Translations under genes and position numbers: made by a program | The notes under the pieces: model-generated | The model's input: only the letters and a program-made list of their open reading frames with translations | Databases searched by the model: none | What the model was told of the DNA's origin: nothing | Shown: positions 1-6,728 of the stretch, in pieces | Layout: every line of letters starts with the position of its first letter | Position numbering within the stretch: the first letter of the stretch is position 1 | Assembly (NCBI GenBank): GCA_900552145.1 | Contig: URYW01000036.1 | Coordinates: 1 to 17,126, forward strand | Source of the DNA: an uncultured Collinsella sp. | GTDB taxonomy: Bacteria; Actinomycetota; Coriobacteriia; Coriobacteriales; Coriobacteriaceae | Reading direction: 5' to 3' | Length of the DNA stretch: 17,126 bases

Positions 1-137
1 TGATCGTGTCGCCACGCAGCGAGCTCGGCTGCATAAGCCTTAGTTTCTGCATCTAGACCGTCACCGATAGCGGTCTGCGCCGCTGCGGTGGCCTTGGGCG
101 CTAAGTGCGGTTGAAGATCGGACAAAGCTGGTGCCAT
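1..137 (-). CDS. 5' end of an unrecognised protein gene, cut by the window edge
   Basis: This is the first 45 codons of a gene that runs off the left edge. It begins MAPALSDLQPHL and continues as an alanine-rich, probably helical stretch ending near AAWRHD. The ATG at 137 is preceded by GGAGGG five bases upstream, a strong ribosome binding site, so the start is well supported. I do not recognise the family from so short a piece and assign no function. A 7-bp inverted repeat lies just upstream and may be its operator. The EamA transporter gene upstream ends in a terminator, so this gene probably has its own promoter. Confidence 0.6.
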   Translation of the reverse strand, partial: MAPALSDLQPHLAPKATAAAQTAIGDGLDAETKAYAAELAAWRHD

Positions 138-167
138 AGATGCCCTCCAGTATCGTTTTTGCAGCAA

Positions 168-189
168 GCACTTTGATAGCATAAAGTGC
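168..189. promoter_or_regulatory. Inverted repeat GCACTTT-N8-AAAGTGC, candidate operator
   Basis: Perfect 7-bp arms are separated by 8 bases, about 30 bases before the start codon of the gene at 1-137. On the minus strand the spacer holds a TATGCT that could serve as a -10 element, which would place the repeat over the promoter. The two-turn-like spacing suits a dimeric repressor, but no regulator gene is adjacent. The function is inference. Confidence 0.35.
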
Positions 190-214
190 AAGGTACTACT
201 TTAAGGGCGAGGCA

Positions 215-241
215 TAAAAAATGCCGCCCCGGGAGGGCGGC
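215..241 (-). terminator. Rho-independent terminator of the EamA transporter gene
   Basis: Reading the minus strand, a 7-bp GC-only stem (GCCGCCC with GGGCGGC, 5-base loop, 223-241) is followed directly by A and then TTTTTT (216-221). It lies 12 bases after the stop codon at 254. This is a textbook intrinsic terminator and separates the transporter gene from the gene at 1-137. Confidence 0.88.
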
Positions 242-253
242 GCAACAAGTTGT

Positions 254-1237
254 TTACAATTGCGGGCGCGGCTTTCGACGCAAAAAATCGAAGTGAGTCT
301 CGCTCAAGATAATCGACAGGAAGATAAGCACGAAGCCGGCGAGCAGACGCGAGGTGAGCGCCTCCCCCATCAGCAGCACCGAAAACAACACGCCCGAAGG
401 GGACTCCATCGAAAGGAGCAGCGAGCCCGTCGAAGCCGGGACATGCGCCAGGCCGACGTTTTGGATGAGCAGAGCCACGCATGTGCAGCCCACCGAGAGA
501 AACGCCATCGCAGTGATAAAGCTCGGCGTCCACACGGACAGAGGCGCTTGGGTCTCGAATAGCAGCGACGTTGCCAGGCTCAGCACGCCGTTGCCCACAA
601 ACATCCAAAACGTGATGACGTTGATGTCCATTTTGCGACCGTACTTGGCAGTCACCGCCATCTGGATGGCGAAAAAGGCCGCACCCGCCAGCGTAATGAC
701 GTCACCAATGTTGAATTCAACGCTATCGAGTGCGACGAGGCCAATGCCCGCTAGGCACAGCAGCGCGGCACCCAAGTTGTAGCGCGTGAGCTTTTCGCCG
801 CTCAGGAAATAGCTCGCGAACGGTACAAGGATGCAATACGTGCCCGTCAAAAAAGCATTCTTGCCCGCCGTAGTATGTGCCAGACCGACCGTCTGCAACG
901 CATAGGCCGCCCACATGAGCACGCCCATACTCAGGCCAACGATCAGGTTGCGAGCGTTGAGGTGCGCGATGATGCGCTTGTGGAAGACGGCAAACATGAC
1001 CAACGCTGCGGGCAGAAAGCGTACATAGAGCAGCGCGAACACCGGAATGGTGCCGAGTGCGTCCTTCATAGTGGTAAAGGAGTAGCCCCAGATGACCGCC
1101 ACCGAAAGAAGCAGAACCTTCCAGAACAGCGGAGAGCGTGCGCCGGCGCCCCGGAGAATACCGCCCGCGCCCAAATCCTCACGGGCTACTGGGCTATCGG
1201 GCAAGTTTTCGATTTCGTTGGCAGCGTATTGGGCCAT
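254..1237 (-). CDS. EamA/DMT superfamily membrane transporter
   Basis: A 327-residue inner membrane protein with about ten hydrophobic segments arranged as two EamA repeats, roughly residues 38-170 and 179-312. The motif around VIWGYSFTTMKDAL (residues 48-61) and the end of the second repeat (GSLLLSMESPSGVLFSVLLMGE, given here in outline) fit drug/metabolite transporters. These export or import small metabolites; the substrate cannot be read from sequence. The start is the ATG at 1237, with GAGG seven bases upstream; a GTG five codons earlier (1252) has no ribosome site and is rejected. The first 35 residues are a polar cytoplasmic extension, and the C-terminus is basic (FLRRKPRP). It appears to be a single-gene unit, with a terminator on each side. 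Confidence 0.88.
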   Translation of the reverse strand: MAQYAANEIENLPDSPVAREDLGAGGILRGAGARSPLFWKVLLLSVAVIWGYSFTTMKDALGTIPVFALLYVRFLPAALVMFAVFHKRIIAHLNARNLIVGLSMGVLMWAAYALQTVGLAHTTAGKNAFLTGTYCILVPFASYFLSGEKLTRYNLGAALLCLAGIGLVALDSVEFNIGDVITLAGAAFFAIQMAVTAKYGRKMDINVITFWMFVGNGVLSLATSLLFETQAPLSVWTPSFITAMAFLSVGCTCVALLIQNVGLAHVPASTGSLLLSMESPSGVLFSVLLMGEALTSRLLAGFVLIFLSIILSETHFDFLRRKPRPQL

Positions 1238-1272
1238 GGAACATCCTCGCACTCAATCTGGGCGTGGTGTCC

Positions 1273-1304
1273 GCACGCGTATGGCTGCGTGCCGCCTCAT
1301 GGTC
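1273..1304 (-). promoter_or_regulatory. Possible promoter of the transporter gene with a 6-bp inverted repeat
   Basis: On the minus strand TTGACC follows the upstream terminator's T-tract. Seventeen bases later comes CATACG, a weak -10. Around the -10 is a perfect inverted repeat GCACGC-N8-GCGTGC (1273-1292). Promoter and operator are both inferred from pattern only. Confidence 0.3.
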
Positions 1305-1341
1305 AAATAAAAACAGGGCGCACCGGACCCCCGGCACGCCC
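1305..1341 (-). terminator. Rho-independent terminator of the YhgE/Pip operon
   Basis: On the minus strand an 11-bp stem (1316-1341, with two internal G-U pairs, loop GGGT) is followed by TGTTTTTATTTG. It lies about 100 bases after the stop codon at 1438 and before the transporter start at 1237, so it closes the Pip operon. The rest of this 200-base gap shows nothing else beyond the possible transporter promoter. Confidence 0.8.
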
Positions 1342-1437
1342 CGCTACTGTAACAACAACCAAGCAACCCACGCAATCCAGCCCACTAAAGCGTCGGCAAA
1401 GTGAACCTCGATGTTTTGCCAATGTCACGCTGTCGCG

Positions 1438-3627
1438 CTAAATAAGTTTCGTACTCTCCAGCTTTTCGATGATCCAGTCGTTGGCTTTGATGACTGGGCG
1501 GCGGAAGACGACGCCCAGGGCCAACGACGGAATCAGGTAGCTCGCCAAGATGCCCAGCTCAACCCAGTACTCCATATGGTAGGCACCGGCCATGGCGGCG
1601 TGCATGGCGTTGATGCCGTGGGTAAACGGCAGGAACGGATAGATCGCCTGGAACACGGGACCGGTCATCTCGATGGGGAACGTACCGCCCGAACCGCCGA
1701 CCTGCATGACCAGCAGCACGACGGCGAGGGCCTTGCCGATATCTCCAAACGATACCGTAAGCGTGTAGACGATATTGGAGAACACGAGACTCGCAACCCA
1801 GCCCGCCAGCACAAACTGCAACGGGTTGTCGCACTGGATGCCAAAGAACAGAATGTCGCCCGCGCACACGAGCGTCGCCTGCAGCAAGGCCAGGCCGCCA
1901 AAGAACAGATAACGGCCCAAGTAGATCTCGTGCAGGCGCACGGGAATGAGCTCGTTGATAAGCTCATCGTCAACCGAGACCTTCATCATGGCGGCCAGTA
2001 CAATCGAGCCCACCCACAGCGACAGAATCGTGTAGAACGGCGCCATGGCCGAACCGTAGTTGCGGATCGGATAGACCGGCTTGCGGTCGAGTGCGACAGG
2101 GCCGGAAAGCGACACGGCGAGGCCCTCGGGGTCGCTGCCAATCATTGTCTTAATCATGGCCAGGTCACCCGAGATCAGAGCGCTATCAAGCTCGTCCTTA
2201 AAGGCACTGATCTTGTCCGACGCCTCGCCCAGCTGATCGGAAGCCTTGTTGACGAGCTTTGCAGCCTTGGAGAGACCCTTCGCGAGCGAACCGGAGGCGT
2301 CGGTCAGACCGCTCACGGCGCTATCCAAGTCACCCGAGATACCGTTCAGGGAATCCAGAACGCCCGAAATGGTCTTCTAGAGCTCCTTGGCCTTACCCGA
2401 GAACGTGGAATCGTAGTCGGACTTGGCACCCGAGATACCCGCCTTGGCATCGGCGATGGCCTGGTCGACCTCGGCACGCGAGTTGTTGACCTCCGCCATG
2501 CTGTCCGAAAGGGACTTTGCGGTCGCCGTCAGGTCCTTCGCATTGTTGCGGTACTCCACGGCAATTCTGCCCAGCGACGTCGCAGCGGACTTGAGGCCGT
2601 CTTTGAGTTTGTCATCACTCACCCGGTCGGCAAGGCTGCGGAGCTGATCTGCCATCGCATCGATATCGTCAGCACGCGTATTGAGCGCCGCTGCGGCTTC
2701 GTTGAGCTGAGACACCGTAAGGTCAACATGCTGATTCGCGGCGTCGAATGCCTTCGCAAGCTCGGCGGACACGTTGTCGAACGAGCCCGCGCTTCCGTCA
2801 ATCGCCGCGTCAACGGCATCGCTGGCGGCCTTGAGCGCTTCCTTGGAATCATTGATGCCGCTCTTGGCGTGCTCCATCAGCTGCTTCGTCGACTCATCAA
2901 CGGTGCCCGTCTGCTTGAGCATGCCGCTCGCCGACGTCAACGAATCGGACGTAGAGCTCAAAATGCCCGCGAGCGACGTCGCGCTCGCCTGAACGTCCTG
3001 CAGGTCCTCGACCGAATCGCCCAGCGTAGAGGACAGATTGGCGATAAAGTTGCTCACTTGGTCGGTGCTCATATAGTCGAGCAGGCTGGACACGGTCTTA
3101 AGGCCGATGGTCGTGATGGTTTCGGTAAAGGTCTCGTTGACCTGACTCTGGACGGCGCTCGAGCCTTTCTCGGTCACAATCTGTGCGATGGCGTTGGCCT
3201 TCTGGTTCTCATAGAACTCGATATCGGCGTGCTTCACCTCGGTCGAGAAAAGCGTCATCATGTCGGCGCTAAACGTTTTAGGGATAACGACGGCAGCGTA
3301 GTACGCGCCCGACTTAACGCCCTCTATCGCCTTATCGCGGTCGGTGAGAACGACCCAGTCGAAGTTCTCGTTGCCGCGCAGAGTGGCGGTTACGTTTTCG
3401 CCCACGTTGACCCCGACGGGAATCAGATCACTCTCGTAGCCCTCGTCGGTGTTGACCACGGCGATCTTAAGGTTGCCGGTATTGCCGTAGGGATCCCAGC
3501 TACCGGCGATGTTAAACCACGCGTACAGGCACGGCACGATAATGAGGCCCATCACGACGACCATGCCGATCACGGAGCGAGACACGTTTTGGACATCGCG
3601 CTTAAACAGGTGCAGGATGTTTTTCAT
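1438..3627 (-). pseudogene. YhgE/Pip family membrane protein (ABC-2-type fold), interrupted by one in-frame TAG
   Basis: The 730-codon frame reads as one YhgE/Pip-type protein except for a TAG at 2377-2379 (codon 417). The N-terminal part has a short cytoplasmic start, a membrane segment near residues 19-39, then the family block containing NIAGSWDPYGNTGNLKIAVV, followed by a long alanine/serine-rich, coiled-coil-like external region. After the TAG the same frame runs on without a shift into more coiled coil, then about five membrane segments of ABC-2 type containing YPIRNYGSAMAPFY and the GGSGGTFPIEM motif. The start ATG has AGGAGGTGA upstream and directly abuts the stop of the upstream paralogue, so the two are one operon. 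The 3' piece could only start at a TTG (2328) without a ribosome site. Relatives are phage-infection or type VII-secretion-linked membrane proteins; the exact role is not known. It may be a true nonsense mutation, a strain variant or a base error. Confidence 0.85.
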
Positions 3628-6453
3628 TTATGCCTCACCTCCTTTGGAGTGCTTGCCGAGCGGGGCGGTGTCCCCATCGTTTCCGTTTACGTTGTCAACG
3701 CCGTCGGCATCTTGAACCTTACGATGCGCACCGATATGCGGCAGACGGCTCGTGGGCTGTTCGCTGTCCTTGGTGCCCCGCTCGCTGGCGTTGAGACCAA
3801 ACATGCGACGGGCGGCAGGGATGGCAGCCGTGTGCTCGCGCATCTCGCGGCGAAGGTCCTCGTCCGAAAGCGCCGAGATGCGCATCTGGGTATTGAGGCT
3901 CGCGCGGATATATTCGATATTGATAAGCCAGCCGCAGATGGCAATGACCGAGACAATCCAGATGACCAGCAGGATGATCTTGCCGTTATTGTCGATATCG
4001 AGCACCGTCGAAAGCACAAAGAGCAGGACCTGAACGCCCACCACAGCGGCAAAACCGCCCTTGATGTAGTAGGGGTAACGGTGCTCAAAAGCCACGGCAT
4101 GGTCGAGCACCTCGCGACGGTACGAATCGGAATCGAGCACGACGCGCATGGCCGTGCGCAGCGAATAGCGCTGGCGCGGCAGGTCATTGGACTCGCAGAT
4201 CATGAGGCCCGTCGTGGAAAGCTGCTTATCAAAGAGCAGATTGAGGTTGAGCAGCAACGGGCGCAGCTGCAGACCGATAAAGAGCGCGATGATAAGGAAC
4301 ACGCCCAGGATGCACAGGTTAAACAGGTAGTTGAACGAATACATGCCACCGACGGTCTCGCGCAGCAGATTGATGCCGTAGGTAAAGGGCAGCAGCGGGT
4401 GCAGCCACTGGAAGAAGCCTGGCATCATCTCGATGGGGTACATGCCCGACGAACCCGGGATCTGCACGATAACCAGAATGACGCCGATAGCCTTGCCGAT
4501 ATGCTTAAACGTGGTGGACAGCGCATAGATGATATTGACGTAGGTGAACGAGATGGCGATGCCGCCCAGCACGAACAGCAGCGGGCTGACGCACTGCACG
4601 CCGATCACCAGATCGCCTACCGTAACGATGATGGCCTGCAACGCGCCCAGGATCACCAGGAGCAACCAGCGGCCAAAGTAGCCCTGACGCGCGGTAAAGC
4701 TGCCGATGCCTTCGCGGTCGACCTCGAGCTTGTAGATGGCGATAAGCACGTAGCCGCCCACCCACAGCGCCAGATTGGTATAGAACGGGGCAATGCCCGA
4801 ACCAAAGCTCTTGACCGGGTAAATTGACTTTGAGGTCAGCTCGACCGGAGATGCCATGAAGTCTGCAACATCATCGACGTCGACGCCCATCAGGCCGGCC
4901 AGCTCGCCCATGGACTCGGAGGTCTGTAGCGCCGCGATGTCGTTGGCGGCGGTTGCGAGCTTGTCCTGGACCTTGGCAAGCGAGGCATCGGTCTGGGACA
5001 GCGTGGTCTTGGCCTGACCGAGCGTGGCGTTGAGTTGCGAAAGTGTACCGCGCGCACTTGCAATAGTAGGCGTGAGGCCAGACACGATTCCCGTCAGATC
5101 ACCCGAGACGGCGGCAAACGAATCAAGTGCGCTCGAGACCTTCGGCAGCGCGTTTTGACCCAGGTCCGTCTGAGCCTGGCCAAGGTTGGTCGCACCGGTC
5201 TGAATTGCATTATTGATAGCGTCGCTGGCACCCGAGACAGCCGCAGCGTCATTCGCCATGGCGCTCGACTGCGCAGACAGACCGTCCTTGATGCTCTGAA
5301 GCTTTTCATTCTGCTCGCGGAGCAAATCGATGATCGATACAATGCGCGCGTCAATTTCCTTGGAACCTGTCGACGTGTCATTGACGAGAATTTCCAAGTG
5401 CCCGATAACGGCCTTATTGTGGTCGATCGTCGCTTGGAGAGACTCAAGCGAGTTGTCGATACGGGTAGTCGTAGATGCGACCGTGCCCGTCAGCTTGCCA
5501 ATCGCAGCGTTTGCGGAGGCTGACGTCTTGGTGAGCGCAAGGCTGCCTTCCGAGAGCGCCTTGGAGAGCGAGGCGACAGAGTTGCCCGCCGTGGCGCGAG
5601 CCTCGCCCAGCAGGTCATTGCCCTGGGAGATCGCCTGCGTCAGCGACGGTGCCTGGCCTTGCAAGCCGGCAAGTGCCGCATCAGCCGAGGCGATAGCGCC
5701 ACTCGTCTTATCGATGGCGGCATTCATATCGCCAATCGAATCGCGCACCTCGCCCAAGGTGTCGGACGCCTCGGACACCGAACTTGCCAGCGAGTCCTGA
5801 GTCTGGGTTGCCCTGTCCTTTAAATCGACACCGGCATCCTTGGCGATACCGGCAACAGTCTTGCCTACCGTAGAGACAAATTCCGAGTTGATCTGCTCCT
5901 CGATGGTGTTTGCACCGGTATCGGTAACCTTGGGCGCAATGGCGCTCTTCTTCTCATTGACGTAGTACGTGAGCTTGGGCTGATGGTAGTTGCCGTCGAG
6001 CATCGAAACCAGGTTATCCGAGAAGTTCTTGGGAATCACGATAGCGGCATAGTACTCGCCGCTCTCGACGCCCTCCTTGGCATCGGCCGTCGAGTCGACG
6101 AACGTCCAGCCCAACTGATGATTCTCCTTGAGCTGGTCGACCACTTTGTCGCCAGCGTTGAGCTCACCCACCAAGTCGTTTTGGGTGCCTCGATCGTTGT
6201 TGGCGATAGCAATCTTGATGCCTTGGGTGTTTCCATACGGATCCCAGTTTGCCACGATGTTATACCAGGCATACAGCGAGGGAATAACGCACACGCCTAG
6301 GGTAACCACCAGGGCGACGGGGTTCACAAGCAGTCGCTTAATGTCGCGCTTAAATATCGCAAAGGACACCTTTGCATTGGATAGTTTGCTGCCGAGACTC
6401 ACGCTTGGACCATCCATCCTGTCGTTAAATCGAATCGTACTATCGACAACCAT
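3628..6453 (-). CDS. YhgE/Pip family membrane protein, long form with extra C-terminal membrane segments
   Basis: A 941-residue intact paralogue of the gene downstream. Residues 44-64 form the first membrane segment, followed by a block with VANWDPYGNTQGIKIAI and then some 350 residues of coiled-coil-like, Ala/Ser/Thr-rich external sequence. Residues about 540-730 carry the ABC-2-type membrane block, with VKSFGSGIAPFYTNLALWVG and the PGSSGMYPIEMMPGF motif. Unlike its neighbour it goes on for about 210 residues: a polar loop, two more membrane segments (about 798-818 and 825-845) and a charged, glycine/asparagine-rich cytoplasmic tail. The start is uncertain: ATG 6453 and ATG 6417 both lack a clear ribosome site, and 6417 fits better if transcription begins near 6501 or later. 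Its stop directly abuts the next gene's ATG. The family includes Lactococcus Pip and Bacillus YhgE; the function here is unknown. Confidence 0.85.
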   Translation of the reverse strand: MVVDSTIRFNDRMDGPSVSLGSKLSNAKVSFAIFKRDIKRLLVNPVALVVTLGVCVIPSLYAWYNIVANWDPYGNTQGIKIAIANNDRGTQNDLVGELNAGDKVVDQLKENHQLGWTFVDSTADAKEGVESGEYYAAIVIPKNFSDNLVSMLDGNYHQPKLTYYVNEKKSAIAPKVTDTGANTIEEQINSEFVSTVGKTVAGIAKDAGVDLKDRATQTQDSLASSVSEASDTLGEVRDSIGDMNAAIDKTSGAIASADAALAGLQGQAPSLTQAISQGNDLLGEARATAGNSVASLSKALSEGSLALTKTSASANAAIGKLTGTVASTTTRIDNSLESLQATIDHNKAVIGHLEILVNDTSTGSKEIDARIVSIIDLLREQNEKLQSIKDGLSAQSSAMANDAAAVSGASDAINNAIQTGATNLGQAQTDLGQNALPKVSSALDSFAAVSGDLTGIVSGLTPTIASARGTLSQLNATLGQAKTTLSQTDASLAKVQDKLATAANDIAALQTSESMGELAGLMGVDVDDVADFMASPVELTSKSIYPVKSFGSGIAPFYTNLALWVGGYVLIAIYKLEVDREGIGSFTARQGYFGRWLLLVILGALQAIIVTVGDLVIGVQCVSPLLFVLGGIAISFTYVNIIYALSTTFKHIGKAIGVILVIVQIPGSSGMYPIEMMPGFFQWLHPLLPFTYGINLLRETVGGMYSFNYLFNLCILGVFLIIALFIGLQLRPLLLNLNLLFDKQLSTTGLMICESNDLPRQRYSLRTAMRVVLDSDSYRREVLDHAVAFEHRYPYYIKGGFAAVVGVQVLLFVLSTVLDIDNNGKIILLVIWIVSVIAICGWLINIEYIRASLNTQMRISALSDEDLRREMREHTAAIPAARRMFGLNASERGTKDSEQPTSRLPHIGAHRKVQDADGVDNVNGNDGDTAPLGKHSKGGEA

Positions 6454-6508
6454 TGTAGTAGGCGCTTTAACGTCTCAAAGCACAATGGTGTTGAGTTTTG
6501 CGGGTAGC

Positions 6509-6544
6509 AATATACTACGAAGATGAGTTAACGTACAGATGTAC
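6509..6544 (-). promoter_or_regulatory. Candidate promoter and operator for the YhgE/Pip operon
   Basis: On the minus strand TGTACG (6532-6537) and TATATT (6509-6514) are 17 bases apart; the -10 is good and the -35 weak. A near-perfect 12-bp palindrome GTACAGATGTAC (6533-6544, arms GTACA/TGTAC) overlaps the -35. TetR-type repressors often act at such sites before membrane transporter genes, but no regulator gene is near. The role is inference. Confidence 0.4.
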
Positions 6545-6591
6545 AGTATCCTAAATTTCAGCAGGTCACAAAACCACAACCCGCACAAATA

Positions 6592-6620
6592 AATGATCCC
6601 TTGGGGACGGAGGGATCATT
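6592..6620. repeat. Perfect 10-bp inverted repeat hairpin with a GGGGAC-containing loop
   Basis: Arms AATGATCCCT and AGGGATCATT enclose the 9-base loop TGGGGACGG. Read on the minus strand the stem is followed by TATTTGTG, so it could help end htpG transcripts. The composition (GGGGACGG in the loop) suggests a dispersed intergenic element rather than a plain terminator, but copy number cannot be judged from this window. Confidence 0.6.
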
Positions 6621-6629
6621 CAAAAGGAA

Positions 6630-6697
6630 ACGAGAGTGGAAAATCTCCCACTTCAAGCCCGCATTCGAGCCAAAAGTGGGAGATTATCCACTCTCGT
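6630..6697. repeat. 24-bp inverted repeat with one mismatch and a 20-base spacer
   Basis: The left arm is 6630-6653 and the right arm 6674-6697. They are reverse complements except for one A/T position in the middle of the arm. The spacer is 6654-6673. As RNA this gives a very long stem 32 to 100 bases after the htpG stop codon, followed on the minus strand by TTCCTTTTG. It may end htpG transcription, act as an RNA-stabilising 3' hairpin, or be a small mobile element of the MITE or REP kind. With the hairpin at 6592-6620 it fills most of the 275-base gap at 6454-6728. Confidence 0.75.
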
Positions 6698-6728
6698 TCT
6701 AATCTAGTTACGGTGCCGTATCCCCGAA

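Noticed and set aside
1438..2328. The 3' half of the split Pip gene as a separate gene
   Set aside because: Its only start is a TTG without a ribosome site, and it begins in the middle of the coiled-coil region.
2377..2379. Recoding of TAG (pyrrolysine or an altered code) in the first Pip gene
   Set aside because: Other genes in the window (GNAT, phoR, CpsC) use TAG as their stop, there is no recoding structure visible, and a simple nonsense change is enough.
1411..4827. A 1138-codon open frame on the plus strand
   Set aside because: It lies opposite the two YhgE/Pip genes, has no membrane or domain logic, and is the histidine/arginine/aspartate-rich shadow usual for high-GC antisense frames.
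6592..6697. A CRISPR array or attachment site in the repeat-rich gap
   Set aside because: The repeats are two unrelated inverted pairs, not regularly spaced direct repeats, and there is no integrase, cas or tRNA gene nearby.
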